Counted from the first letter of the stretch, positions 34,033 through 44,222 are shown. The stretch is 64,000 nucleotides of DNA from Dendrolimus kikuchii (GCA_019925095.2 CM034398.1:4789001-4853000); one strand, 5' to 3'. Notes: a model not told the origin generated them from the letters alone. Program-made: numbers and translations.

Positions 34033-34343
34033 TTTTTTGAATTATGTATAATATGTTGACAGATATAGGCTAAAGGAATTATATTTATATTAAAAGTTAG
34101 AGAACAATTATTTAACTTCAACCAGAGTAACTGTGTGTGTGTGAATTGCGCACACACACACATTGTTTTTATTATGTCAATGTGCAGGTTTCGTCGCGAT
34201 GTTTACCCCTACATAGAACGTTAGGTTATAAGAATTACCTAACCGGTACATGCTTCCTACCCAGTATTTGAAACCACATATCCTCAGCATGTTGACTCTA
34301 CAGACCAATAAGAATAACCCGTTTAGGAAAGGTATGTTCTTAC

Positions 34344-34463
34344 CGAGCTTAGTTCCATCCGGACTGAAAATCATAGTTCGCACCCGATCAAGTTCCGTCT
34401 GACCTTCACCCCAATTATCCACCACGGAGAAATGACCGTCCAGAACCACCAATTCGGAGTAAA
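34344..34463 (-). CDS. cort: cortex coding exon G
   Basis: 120 nt. The acceptor ttattgcag and donor CTCG|gtaaga are canonical. Phase 2 in, phase 1 out, agreeing with exons F and H. It encodes YSELVVLDGHFSVVDNW and RVRTMIFSPDGTKL. The last is the equivalent of the Fizzy blade motif H.SRVL.L..SPDG. Confidence 0.9.
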
Positions 34464-34494
34464 CTGCAATAAATTGAATTGAATTTTAGCATAT

Positions 34495-34620
34495 TGCAGC
34501 AGACATCTGTGAATTCTTTCTTTACACGTAAGCAAACTTGCAGACAGTATTTCTGGTGGTAAGTGGTAACCGATACCTATGCTCATCTGCAACACCAAGA
34601 CTTCGAACAATTGTTGTTGA
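34495..34620 (-). repeat. Retroposon A / LINE tail fragment
   Basis: 'gtggtaagtggtaaccgata' and 'catctgcaacaccaag' match the shared 3' tail. Old and diverged. In the F-G intron of cortex. Confidence 0.5.
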
Positions 34621-34784
34621 GATGCGTATATCTATTTCTTATAAGCCTAAAATCTTAAATATATAGAACTTTAAGGATTATGGGTTACCTATACAAATAT
34701 TCATTTCCTATTCCATCTCTTCAAGATTATTGAGACACAAGATAGTCTACGGTCTTTCCCAGGATATAATCTACTTTCCATAGT

Positions 34785-34885
34785 TTAGTCAACACCAATT
34801 TCATCATGTGCACTGCAAAAGAATGGAACTCATTGCCAGTCTGCCTTTCCCGATCTCTACAAAGGTGTCTTCAAGGTTTTTTTTT
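34785..34885 (+). pseudogene. LINE ORF2 C-terminal scrap
   Basis: Plus-strand FIMCTAKEWNSLP matches the FIMRTAKK.NSLPESVFP block at 35010-35110 (minus) and 61200-61310 (plus). It belongs to a Jockey-like LINE family. Confidence 0.55.
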
Positions 34886-35004
34886 ATTACTGTATAGATT
34901 CGCGTTTGACCATTATCTCGCTCGAATTTGAGCGGAGATGCGGTCTAAGATCGAGCATTCACACGAGACTTAAAGACACCCAGGTTGTAGGTTTCGGGAA
35001 AAAC

Positions 35005-35326
35005 AGACTCCGGCAGTGAGTTTCACTTCTTTGCGGTGCGCATAATGAAGGTGGACTCAAAGCGCTTTGTTCGTATAGGTGGTATGTCCACCATTATTCG
35101 GTGCCGCATGCCAGTGCGTCTGGATGTCCGATGATGGAAGGAAGACGGCGGGATAGGATTGAAAAGCTCCAATGCACACTCTCCAAAATGTATCTGATAG
35201 AAAATCGATAAGCTGGCAACCCTGCGTCAATGTTCGAGACTTTGGTCGAAGTTCGGGTGAAAAGGTAACTTCAAAGTATGCTCCATTTAAGACCATATCT
35301 CTTAGCTTACTGATAGAAGGATTCAT
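35005..35326 (-). pseudogene. Jockey-like LINE ORF2 C-terminus
   Basis: The minus strand reads IPPIRTKRFESTFIMRTAKK, a stop, NSLPESVFPETYNLGVFKS and the terminal residues. The W of WNSLP has become a stop codon. It lies just outside exon F, in the F-G intron. Confidence 0.7.
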
Positions 35327-35352
35327 TTATTCTTCGTAACAAAAATGCTTAC

Positions 35353-35554
35353 CCAGTTTCGACAAGCTGACTACGAGCTCGCCGGTCCTGCGGCTGAACA
35401 GCATCGTATCAAGAATATAGTGGTTTTGGCTCAAGTCTTTCTTTACTAACTCTCCTGTGGGGATATCCCAGACGGCTAAATGGGCATGTATATCTGCGGT
35501 GGTTGCTCCTACACCCAATAAGGCACTTCGCCAGGGGTGCCAGGATATAGTAGT
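35353..35554 (-). CDS. cort: cortex coding exon F
   Basis: 202 nt. Acceptor cgacttacag|ACTACT, donor CTGG|gtaagc. Phase 0 in, phase 1 out. It encodes ISWHPWRSALLGVG, the Fizzy-family W.PW.S.LLA.G motif, then LAVWDIPTGELV and LVVSLSKL, making about one and a half WD40 blades. It is the first intact exon after the retroviral insertion. The 145 bp between it and the LTR look non-coding in all frames. Confidence 0.92.
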
Positions 35555-35697
35555 CTGTAAGTCGGTGTAAAATCTGAGTTTTAATCACTAGGTACTTGGA
35601 CTAGAAGAAGATATTCTCATCGAGGATTCTTTACATAATAATTATATAACTATGACTACAAATTACAACATTCACGAGCATAGAGTTTATGGAGTAC

Positions 35698-35912
35698 TGT
35701 TATAAGGGAAATAAATTTACCCTTTTTAAAAAAGGAATATTTTAATTAAACACTATAAGTAATTATTTTTAGAGAAGCAACCGCTCACAATAGAAATTAA
35801 CGACAGACTGAGCTAAACGCATTGAGAACAGGGTATATGATAAGTAAGGCTGCTGAGGTATCTCGGCAGTCTTGCAGGTTAGCATTAACCCTTGCAGTAC
35901 ATGGGTATAACA
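35698..35912 (-). repeat. 3' LTR of the endogenous retrovirus
   Basis: 215 bp. In proviral sense it begins TGTTATACCC and ends CCCTTATAACA, with inverted termini TGTTATA/TATAACA. The flank is GTAC on the 35697 side. Sequence to 35908 is identical to the other LTR. The cortex gene is transcribed through it in the same direction. Confidence 0.93.
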
Positions 35913-35930
35913 CCTCCCCCTTTAAGAAGA
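35913..35930 (-). other. Polypurine tract
   Basis: In proviral sense cttaaagggggagg lies immediately before the TG of the 3' LTR. Such a purine run primes plus-strand DNA synthesis in reverse-transcribing elements. Confidence 0.85.
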
Positions 35931-35960
35931 GACTTTGGGGATGTTTCAAAGTCTCTGTGA

Positions 35961-37803
35961 TTAAACTTTTACTCTAGTCGGAGCCTTAGGGGTGACTATT
36001 TCTATATCAGAATCTTTATCGGAAGAATCTTTTGAATCCGAATTCTGCGGAGAAAGTAATTTTAATTTAAATCTGGATGGTTGTGGTCGGTTGCCTCTAG
36101 GTTTACAAATTTTATAATATAAGACATAACTAAAATAACAAAGCATACAAATGAAAAGTAAAATCGTTAGGATAGAATAGTGTGTCCCATATCTTACAAT
36201 GTGCGGGTTTTCTTTTATGGAATTTAGATCACTTAACATGTTTTCCAAAAGCATTTTGCTTTTCTTATTAAAATCGTCCAAATCTACATCATGTAACTTG
36301 ACAGGAGACACATTATCTATTTCATTTAGTTTTACATGGTCGCAACAAGTATCATCAATAAGGTTAAATTCTGGAAAGCTATTGACAGGTGAAGTTATAT
36401 TTAAGATATTAGAATTGGGTATAAGTGTTGTACTTTTACAATAACCAACACAATTTTCGGGGATATTAATGATACCTGTTCCAATTATTACAGTTTCGTA
36501 CAATTTGGAATTGGAACAATCAATCGAAAGTTTGGTCGATTCTGATTGTATATAAATCCATTTATTGTTAGAGATTGATTTCCAAATATCTATTTTCCCG
36601 AACACTGTTTTCGTTTCACACTGCGGTGGTTTTTCACTAATTACCTTTGCTAGTAATTCACTCTCACAGCACTGTTTAGCGTCCGTGGAATAGACCGTTT
36701 CTACATTACAAATGAAGTTACCCGGACTTACATTCTTGCAGTTTCCGAGGTCATTAAAGATACAATACTGTGCCTTGTCTTTGGTCATTGCTATATATTT
36801 ATTAGTTGGAAGTATCAAACTAAATGAGTTCGGTTGTTCAGGGTTATGCGGAGTAGGCAGAGCGATGTTGTGGAATAGCATGTATTCCTTGGTGCTTACT
36901 AACGGTACTTGCACAACAAACATGATTTTATTATTTAAATAATAACATACTAGTTTTGAAATACTTAGAATAAGGTGCATATTACTTAAATCTAAAACTA
37001 CGGGCAACTCGAGGTCACCGGGCAAATGACGATGGTTATTAGCAAGCTCTCTGTATAATTGGTTTGGGGTTATAATGGCAGGATGCAGGATATTCTGACT
37101 ACTAAATAATATTGCGTTGGTAATGTCTTCTAATTGAAATGATAACGTAAGTATCGATGCTTCTAAGGTGGTTAGGATTTCATTAACTTTTACTAATATT
37201 TGTAATCCATTTGTTAATTCGGTGATGTTTTTAACACTGACAGAGAGGTTGTTAATAGCGTTACTGAGATAAATTTCATTATCTTTTATTTTTTGTAAAG
37301 TTTCATTATAACGTTCTATTACAGATGTGGTAACCAGTATATTTTCCTTCATGAGCGAAATCAACTGTTTTTCGTTATTTTGTAATGCTGTTATCGCTTC
37401 ATCGTATTTGAGAGCATCGTTTTCGTCTAAGGTGCCGAAAACTTGTTTCAGAATTGTACCTATCCCTCCTATCCAGGCACTGCGTTTTATGCGGTTATCT
37501 ATTAAGTGTGAGATGGAGGAAAATTCTTTATTCATATCTTGATAACGTGCTTTTAGAGGTTGTAACATATTACGGCATTCTGTGTCGACTTCCATGATTC
37601 TGGTTTGATTACACAATTTTCCTGTGATCTCAAAAGCATTTTCAATGTTCTGTATATGCGAGGTAAAGTGTGAAATATCTACCGGTATTAGGATATTTAA
37701 CTGAACATTTTTAATTTTAAGTTTTCCTAAGTAATCATAGTAGAGGCCTGGACTTGAAGTAATTGATTGGATGTAGTCTTGATCGGATTGGACCCGAGTT
37801 GCG
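35961..37803 (-). CDS. env: Retroviral envelope gene, body exon
   Basis: An open frame from a splice acceptor (attatttgcag|C, 37804-37806) to the stop at 35961, about 613 codons. It has a furin-type site RIKR followed by a glycine-rich hydrophobic segment (SAWIGGIGTILKQVFG), as in fusion proteins of gypsy-like errantiviruses and baculovirus F proteins. Several N-X-S/T sites, many cysteines, a transmembrane segment (ILTILLFICMLCYFSYV) and a short Ser/Asp-rich tail follow. It lacks its own signal peptide; that is supplied in phase by the leader exon at 43763-43812. Its role is entry by membrane fusion. No stop or frameshift is seen. Confidence 0.9.
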
Positions 37804-38006
37804 CTGCAAATAATAATTAATGTAAGTCTAACTAACGTAAGTATTCTATTTTGTAATATCTAACCTAACTATTATAATATAATATAATTCTATTACTAAC
37901 CTATATCTATATCTGTGTAAGTTATATATATATTATTTTTCTGGTCTAGATTTTCTATTTCTAATTAAGAGTTTCTGTTTTTATTTTAATAATTAGTAGG
38001 TTTTGT

Positions 38007-41000
38007 TCACAGGTTTCCAACTTCAGCTGGTTTCACCTGGTCATAATGGTGAGTAACATGACGCCGGTTAATAAGCAAGGTAAGAGTATTATTACCGTTT
38101 ATTTTAATCACCTTGTAAGGTCCTTTCCAAATAGGCGATAATGCTTTACGTAATCTAAGGTGGTTTTTCAGGTACACATAATCGCCGATTTTATATTTGA
38201 CTGAGCGAGTATGTGTGTCGTAATATGTTTTGGATGATTCTTTGGATTTTCTTATAAAATCTAGAGCTTTTTCACGGGAATATTTTAATCTATTTTGGAG
38301 CATACGGACGTAGTCAGGGTATGTCGCTCCTGGAGACTCGTTGTAGATGGAATTTGGAATGAATGGTTTATTTCCAAACATCAACTCGTAAGGAGTAAAA
38401 TGGGTTGTGGAATGGACAGAGGTATTATAAGCAAGCATGGCTGTATATACATAACGAGGCCAATTTGTTTGTTCCTCGTTAATATAGGATTTTAAATATT
38501 CCTTCAGGGTTGAGTGACTCCTCTCGAGAGCGCCTTGGGTTTGTGGATGGTATGGAGAGGACCAAAGGTTCTTGATTTTTAAGAATTCGCATGTTTTCTT
38601 AAAAAGGTCTGACGTAAAGTTGGGGCCCTGGTCTGTAAGGATCATTTTGGGGATACCAAAGATTGATATATAATGGAGCAAGCATTCGCTTGTTTCTTCG
38701 GCAGTAGTACTGCGGATTGGGTATGCGGAAGAGAATTTGGTGAGATCATCTTGGATTGTCAATATATATTTTAGTTTTGCAGGTCCAGCTTCAGGGAGTG
38801 GACCTACAATATCGAGGGATATTCTTTGAGAGGGTTCTGTTGAAGTACTGGTAATTTGCATTGGAGCGCGATTTATTTTCCTAAGGGCTTTGTTCTCTTG
38901 GCAAGATTTACATTGTTTCACATATGATTCTATATCACTACGCATCCCTTTCCAGTAGTATGTTTGTTTTATTCTATTATACATTCTGACAGACCCCAAA
39001 TGGCCTGCTATAGGAATATCGTGGTTATCGACAAGGATCTTCTTAATTTCCGTAGGGGCTGGATATATAATATTATTATGATATATTTTGATTTTAATAC
39101 GTGTGTCATGGAAAAGGTATGTTAATATATTATAGATTTTCACAAAGGAGTGCTTTTCAAACGGATTTTTCAGGTCGGATATACTTATTTCATTTATATC
39201 TTCAAAGACTATCAATTCGTTTCGAATTGTTTTCAGCGTTTGGAAGATTTCAGGATACGATGATTCGTCGAAATGATGTACTTTCATGAAAAGTAAGTAA
39301 TAGATTTTATTATTGTATTCAATCCTTCGGAAAGAGAAAAGTTCTTTTTCGGCGTTATAAACGTTGGAGAGCGTTTCGGGATCACTTAGAATCTCTTGGA
39401 TATAGGGATTAGATTCATCTAAGTCCATAGATGTAGGGACCAGTGTAATTTTTGTGGAAGACTTCATTAGACTCTCGTTATGTTCTTCGATATTTGTATT
39501 AAAGGAATTGTTTTTATCTGCCATAGCTTTCAGGAAAGTGGGGTAGTCGTCAACAGGTAAGTCAGGGCATGAACTGGTAGATGGAATTGGATCGATATCT
39601 GTATGAACATCGGGAATTGACTGTGAGCTCGGCACGCATTCAGGTAAGTTAGGTCTATCGACATTGGATGCAGTATTGGGAGAGATTGGTAATTCTGATG
39701 TATGTTCAGGTAAGTCAATTCTATTAGCGTCAAGTTGGTCATTGGGAAGTAATGGAGGTTCTAATACTTGTTCAGGTAAGTCAACAACTTCGTTTCCAGG
39801 TTCACCTCTGTAGTTTTCAATAATATCCGAAAGTGACATAAGGTCATCGTTTTGGTCGAGGGTATGTGGCGAGGTAGTAATGATTTCGTCGGGGTTAAAA
39901 GACGGTGGTGATATCAATAAGTCCATTAGATCTCCATCTACTGCAAGGTTGGAATCTGGGTTTCCGGGTTGGATTGGATTAACGGGAAAGCGAGACAAGG
40001 CATCCGCGTTAGAATTTATTTTTCCTTTCTTGTACTGAATTTCGTATTCGAATTCTTCAAGTTTCAGTCGCCAGCGGACGAGTCGTGACCCGGGGTCTTT
40101 GCAACTAAATAGCCATTGGAGTGGTTTGTGGTCGGTAAGTATTTTAAATCGGTGACCATAAAGGTAAGGTCTGAATATTTTAGTACCAAAAATTATGGCA
40201 AGGCATTCTTTTTCAGTAACTGTGTAATTGCTCTCAGCTTTGTTAAGAGTACGCGACGCATAGGCTATTGGGCGGTCTTGCCCTACTGCGCCTTGGGATA
40301 ATATAGCTGATATAGCATGATTGGATGCGTCACAGGTTAGGATGAATGGTTGTGTAAAATCTGGATAGGCTAATATTGGGGCTGTGACAAGTTTGTTTTT
40401 TAAGGATTCAAATGCGAGCTGTTGCTCATTTTGCCATATGAATAGGACGTCTTTCTTTAACAAGGAAGTCAGTGGTTTAGCCAATTTGGCGAAATCGGGT
40501 ATAAATCTTCTATAATAGGACACTAAGCCGAGGAAGGATTTGATGTCCTTCGGTGACTGAGGAATCGGGTAGTTTGTTACAGCTTTAATTTTATCAGGGT
40601 TTGGTTTAACGCCGTCTTCACCGATAATATGTCCTAGATATGCTACTTCCTTTCGTAGGAACTCGCACTTTTCTGGTTGTAGTTTTAAATTAAAACTACG
40701 AAGTCTATTGAATACAGCTTTTAGATTGTTAATGTGTGAATTTAAGTCGGCAGAATATATCACGATGTCATCTAGATATACGAAACAACGTGTTCCTTGG
40801 AGACCGGAAAGGCAGGTATTCATCAATTTCTGAAAAGTGGACGGGGCATTTTTAAGCCCAAATGGCATTCTGTTGAATTGGTAGTGGCCCTGGGGCACAG
40901 AGAAGGCTGTTTTAGGAGCATCTTCGGGAGAAATAAGGATTTGATGGAAGCCTGAGGTAAGATCTAGTGTCGAGAAATATTTACTATTTCCTAATTGGTC

Positions 41001-42617
41001 AAGGATCTCGGATATCTGCGGAATGGGGTAAATTTCACCAATGGTGATATCATTCAACTTGCGATAGTCAATTACTATCCGCCATTTACGTTGGCCCTGG
41101 GAGTCTGCTTTTTTAGGCACTATCCATATTGGTGAACTCCAAGGAGAGGATGAGGGCTCTATGATGCCTTGATTGAGCATTTTGTCGATTTGAGTTTCAA
41201 CTTCTTTCTTGTGACATTCTGGGAATCTGTACGACTTAGTGTGAATGGGAACATCGCTGCTTGTTTTTATTTCATGGGCGAGAGCAGATGTGTGGGACAG
41301 CAGATCATTTGCTAAATGGAAAATATCTGAATACTGAGAACAAACTTCTATAAGAGCATTGGATTCTTCTTGATTGAGATGGTCTATTCTTAAGGAATTA
41401 ATTACTTCATCGGTACGGTGAGTTGTTTCTCGAGGATTAGCATTGGTGCAAAAGGCAATGGGATGAAGTGGTTCAACCTTAAGGTTTAGGTTCGGATTAA
41501 TGCTGATACTGGATTCTGAGATATTAGCGATTGTTAGGTTAACACGATTGTTGTCTTTTATCTTGACTATGCAATTGGATATTAATATGTCTTTAGAGAC
41601 ATGTTGATCTATGATAATGCCTTCTTTTAGGTTGGTATTTCGGATTGAACATTCTATAACGGCCTCGCTACGAGGGGGAATGACGTAGAAGGGATCGGAG
41701 AAGAGTAGTTTTATCTCCATGTTTTCTATTTTCAAAGTATCGTGAGTATAATCAATTTTACAGCCGAACGCGGTTAAAAAGTCAGTCCCTATAATACCAT
41801 CGTAAGGTAAGTTAATGTTCTTGATGACATGGAATTTGAAGGATGCTGATTTGGATTTGTTTAATTTTAATTTTAGTTGAAAATGTCCTTCGGTCAGTGT
41901 TGGCTCATCGCCCGGGTCTATACCTTTAAGCTTAATCGGTTCTTTCGTTAGTTTCTGATTTTTGTGAATACTGGATTCTTTTATTAGACATATAGCAGAA
42001 CCGGAATCAACTAAAAGAGATAATGGAATATCTGAGGCTGCCGAGTCTAATAGTACGTGAGGCAGGAGCTTTTTTGAAGTGTCTAAATTAATTTCGTAAA
42101 CCTTGTTGTCAGTTATGTTGTGGCTTGGGATAACTCTCGGGTTTTTATTTACTGCAACAGGTGAGTGATCTTTTCTTAGATTAGGTTTTATATTATATGA
42201 TTTTAATTTTGTTTCTTTTGTTTCAGATGCTGATTGCGGGAAACTGGATACTTCTGGAATAGGTCCGTCAGTTCGGGGCTGGTTACCCTGTCGGTTGGAC
42301 TTTGTAGAAGAGTAAGGTCCGTCGGTTTGGGGCTGTTTACCCTGTCGGTTGGACTCTAGGATAAGGTAAGGTCCGTCGGTTTGGGGCTGGTTACCCTGTC
42401 GATTGGATTTTATGGCTGAGTAAGGTCCGTCGGTTTGGGGCTGTTTACCCTGTCGGTTGGACTCTAGGATAAGGTTAGGACCGTCGGTTTGGGGCTGGTT
42501 ACCCTGTCGGTTGGACCTGAATGTATCAAGATAAGGTCGTTGGCAAGGATTGGATATGGTGTCGGCTTCCTGAACTCGTCTCGTGCGACACCGAGGCGAG
42601 ACGCTTATTCGTTTAAA
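38007..42617 (-). CDS. pol: Retroviral Pol (protease-RT-RNase H-integrase), entered by -1 frameshift
   Basis: The frame is open from the slippery heptamer (42611-42617) to the stop at 38007, over 1500 codons with no ATG before the protease. In order: an N-terminal region with five 18-residue repeats (42258-42527); aspartic protease LLVDSGSA (about 42000) and IIGTDFL; reverse transcriptase with LDLTSGFHQ and the catalytic YLDD (about 40770); RNase H (LTCDASNHA, TEKECLA); a long Pro/Asp-rich linker; integrase with the H-H-C-C zinc finger (CKSCQ), DDE residues in SLDIVGP, LTDQGPNF and GALERSH, and a GPYKV-type C-terminal module. All key catalytic residues are present. Confidence 0.95.
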   Translation of the reverse strand, partial: FKRISVSPRCRTRRVQEADTISNPCQRPYLDTFRSNRQGNQPQTDGPNLILESNRQGKQPQTDGPYSAIKSNRQGNQPQTDGPYLILESNRQGKQPQTDGPYSSTKSNRQGNQPRTDGPIPEVSSFPQSASETKETKLKSYNIKPNLRKDHSPVAVNKNPRVIPSHNITDNKVYEINLDTSKKLLPHVLLDSAASDIPLSLLVDSGSAICLIKESSIHKNQKLTKEPIKLKGIDPGDEPTLTEGHFQLKLKLNKSKSASFKFHVIKNINLPYDGIIGTDFLTAFGCKIDYTHDTLKIENMEIKLLFSDPFYVIPPRSEAVIECSIRNTNLKEGIIIDQHVSKDILISNCIVKIKDNNRVNLTIANISESSISINPNLNLKVEPLHPIAFCTNANPRETTHRTDEVINSLRIDHLNQEESNALIEVCSQYSDIFHLANDLLSHTSALAHEIKTSSDVPIHTKSYRFPECHKKEVETQIDKMLNQGIIEPSSSPWSSPIWIVPKKADSQGQRKWRIVIDYRKLNDITIGEIYPIPQISEILDQLGNSKYFSTLDLTSGFHQILISPEDAPKTAFSVPQGHYQFNRMPFGLKNAPSTFQKLMNTCLSGLQGTRCFVYLDDIVIYSADLNSHINNLKAVFNRLRSFNLKLQPEKCEFLRKEVAYLGHIIGEDGVKPNPDKIKAVTNYPIPQSPKDIKSFLGLVSYYRRFIPDFAKLAKPLTSLLKKDVLFIWQNEQQLAFESLKNKLVTAPILAYPDFTQPFILTCDASNHAISAILSQGAVGQDRPIAYASRTLNKAESNYTVTEKECLAIIFGTKIFRPYLYGHRFKILTDHKPLQWLFSCKDPGSRLVRWRLKLEEFEYEIQYKKGKINSNADALSRFPVNPIQPGNPDSNLAVDGDLMDLLISPPSFNPDEIITTSPHTLDQNDDLMSLSDIIENYRGEPGNEVVDLPEQVLEPPLLPNDQLDANRIDLPEHTSELPISPNTASNVDRPNLPECVPSSQSIPDVHTDIDPIPSTSSCPDLPVDDYPTFLKAMADKNNSFNTNIEEHNESLMKSSTKITLVPTSMDLDESNPYIQEILSDPETLSNVYNAEKELFSFRRIEYNNKIYYLLFMKVHHFDESSYPEIFQTLKTIRNELIVFEDINEISISDLKNPFEKHSFVKIYNILTYLFHDTRIKIKIYHNNIIYPAPTEIKKILVDNHDIPIAGHLGSVRMYNRIKQTYYWKGMRSDIESYVKQCKSCQENKALRKINRAPMQITSTSTEPSQRISLDIVGPLPEAGPAKLKYILTIQDDLTKFSSAYPIRSTTAEETSECLLHYISIFGIPKMILTDQGPNFTSDLFKKTCEFLKIKNLWSSPYHPQTQGALERSHSTLKEYLKSYINEEQTNWPRYVYTAMLAYNTSVHSTTHFTPYELMFGNKPFIPNSIYNESPGATYPDYVRMLQNRLKYSREKALDFIRKSKESSKTYYDTHTRSVKYKIGDYVYLKNHLRLRKALSPIWKGPYKVIKINGNNTLTLLINRRHVTHHYDQVKPAEVGNL
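42258..42527 (-). repeat. Five tandem 54-bp repeats in the gag-pol junction
   Basis: The motif aggtccgtcggtttggggct starts at 42261, 42315, 42369, 42423 and 42477, so the period is exactly 54 bp (18 codons) and stays in frame. Units encode SNRQG(N/K)QPQTDGP plus a spacer. Units 1, 3 and 5 share 'ctggttaccc' and units 2 and 4 share 'ctgtttaccc' with the same spacer, so it grew by duplicating a 108-bp dimer. The function of this low-complexity linker before the protease is unknown. Confidence 0.9.
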
Positions 42618-43636
42618 GGGGCTAGCGAAACATCAACTTCATCCTGCCCGATTTGTTCGTCCGGTTGATCAACGAAGTTCACCCGCGGTGGTGATCTTGG
42701 TGAATTTAGGGTGTTAGATGAGTTAGGATAAAACCTATAACGGTTATTGTTATATTCTCGTTTTTTACACGAAGAAATATCATGGCCGGCCGTCTTACAA
42801 TAGCGGCAAAAGACCCTGGGTGGTCCTTGAGTTGAAGGGGTGAACGTCCTTTGTGGATTCGTATTATATTCTGGTCTGGGTGTGCTTGTGCTTGGTTTAT
42901 TTCTATTAAAATTACTAGGTTTATGTTCGATCTGTGGGCGTCTATAAAGTGTCTGTTGAATGCGTTCTTCAGACACGGCTAAGTTAATGGCTTCGTTAAG
43001 CGTCCTGGGAGATCTACATCTGACAATGTTTGAAATACGGGGATGTAATCCCATAAGGAAATGATGGAGCGCAAGGTCTTCCATGGCCGCAGTGCGGCCG
43101 GGCAACTCCTTACTCTTCGTATTGGCTAGAGAAATTTCCGTCAATAGTTGTGAAAGGTGAGTTTCCACCTTAAGGGCGTATTGGCTAACATTCTCCTGCG
43201 GACCTTGTCTGCTTTCTTGAAGCTCCGTTAGGAGGTGGGAATAATGTTTTCTTTCGCTGAACTGATTTTTAAGAAATTCCTTTAGTTGTTCCCAGGACGA
43301 GAACTCTTTGATGGAGCAGGCTATCTCCGCTTTACCATTTAATTGGCTGAGGATATATTTAAATAGAATAGTTCTTTGAGTTTCGGATGCGAGTTCGTAT
43401 GCATTTTCGCAATTAACTAAAAATGAATTTAAGGTTTCGCGGCTGCCGTCATATGCTTTAATGAATTTAAATAATGTGTTTAGGTCCAACTCAGACATCG
43501 CAAGGATTGCAGCTGTTTTCCTGGTGAGCCGAGGTGAAATAACAGGTGATTTCGCTTCCGAATCACTTACAATCTGTTCCGGTTCTGGAATAAGTACTGT
43601 GAGTTTTGTTTCTTCCTGTTTAGGCACTTTTGGCAT
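42605..43636 (-). CDS. gag: Retroviral Gag
   Basis: 343 residues from ATG 43636 to TAA 42605. The middle is an alpha-helical capsid-like region of the gypsy type (FIKAYDGSRETLNSFLVNCE, FLKNQFSERKHY). Near the C-terminus is one zinc knuckle CRYCKTAGHDISSC (CX2CX4HX4C), for genome RNA binding. The gene ends with CCT TTA AAC GAA TAA, carrying the -1 frameshift site 4 nt before the stop. The length is usual for errantivirus Gag-like proteins, and it is intact. Confidence 0.93.
   Translation of the reverse strand: MPKVPKQEETKLTVLIPEPEQIVSDSEAKSPVISPRLTRKTAAILAMSELDLNTLFKFIKAYDGSRETLNSFLVNCENAYELASETQRTILFKYILSQLNGKAEIACSIKEFSSWEQLKEFLKNQFSERKHYSHLLTELQESRQGPQENVSQYALKVETHLSQLLTEISLANTKSKELPGRTAAMEDLALHHFLMGLHPRISNIVRCRSPRTLNEAINLAVSEERIQQTLYRRPQIEHKPSNFNRNKPSTSTPRPEYNTNPQRTFTPSTQGPPRVFCRYCKTAGHDISSCKKREYNNNRYRFYPNSSNTLNSPRSPPRVNFVDQPDEQIGQDEVDVSLAPLNE
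42611..42617 (-). other. -1 ribosomal frameshift site (T TTA AAC)
   Basis: The heptamer fits X XXY YYZ with the codons TTA AAC in the Gag frame and lies just before the Gag stop. Slipping back by one nucleotide enters the open Pol frame, which has no start codon of its own before the protease. The downstream RNA structure was not assessed. Confidence 0.85.
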
Positions 43637-43762
43637 AATTTAATTTATGAATGAAAAATAAATCGGAACAGATAGCAAGTTAATGTGATTACGACAACAT
43701 TAATTATTAAGTTATGGAACCCTAATTTATATATAAAGCGATGACCAAAGACTAACACTTAC

Positions 43763-43812
43763 AGTATTAGCAGTGCGTAGGCGACGGATATAGATGAGAC
43801 GGACAGGAACAT
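43763..43812 (-). CDS. env: Leader exon encoding the env signal peptide
   Basis: ATG at 43810-43812 opens a frame of 16 codons plus 2 nt, rich in Leu/Val/Ile/Ser/Ala, that runs into a perfect donor, CT|gtaagtg. The two leftover bases fit the single leading base of the env body exon at 37803, so splicing (intron 37804-43762) joins the frames. The short hydrophobic stretch is what a secretory signal peptide requires, and the env body lacks one. In gypsy-type viruses env is made from a spliced subgenomic RNA. The use of this ATG and donor is inferred from sequence and phase. Confidence 0.8.
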
Positions 43813-44222
43813 TCCGATGCGATAAGGCTGCGTATCGGGTTACCTCACTCGAAACTTGGTTCTTCAAATTGATGCGGATATTTATTATGTTTTCAGGTTT
43901 AGAATTGGAACTCCTTGGTTGATCGAAGGTAGGTAACTGCGGCTCAGGATACCTCTTCACAGGATATGCAGATCTACTCCAGGGGCTGACAGCGTCGTTG
44001 TAATAATACAGCCGGGTATAGCAGGATAATGTGGTAAGTATTTAGACCACTATCGGGAATCGGCGGTGTGTTTAACACAAACACAACTGGATACACGAGG
44101 ATATTTGGTAAGTCTTGACACTTTTCATTAAAATCACGTATAGTTTTTAGAAATTAGGATTCTGGTTTTGCGAGATCCGGGGTGAGTCTGCGATGCGGTT
44201 GCTAGGCACTGGGGATTTCCGG

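Noticed and set aside
36199..37542. Several plus-strand ORFs of 70-80 codons
   Set aside because: All are antisense shadows of the env frame.
42258..42527. CRISPR-like array
   Set aside because: The five regular repeats are contiguous in-frame coding repeats in Pol with no unique spacers.
43727..43960. 77-codon ORF in the retroviral leader
   Set aside because: It overlaps the env signal exon in another frame and has no domain; the phase of its end does not fit the env acceptor, unlike the shorter frame that starts at 43812.
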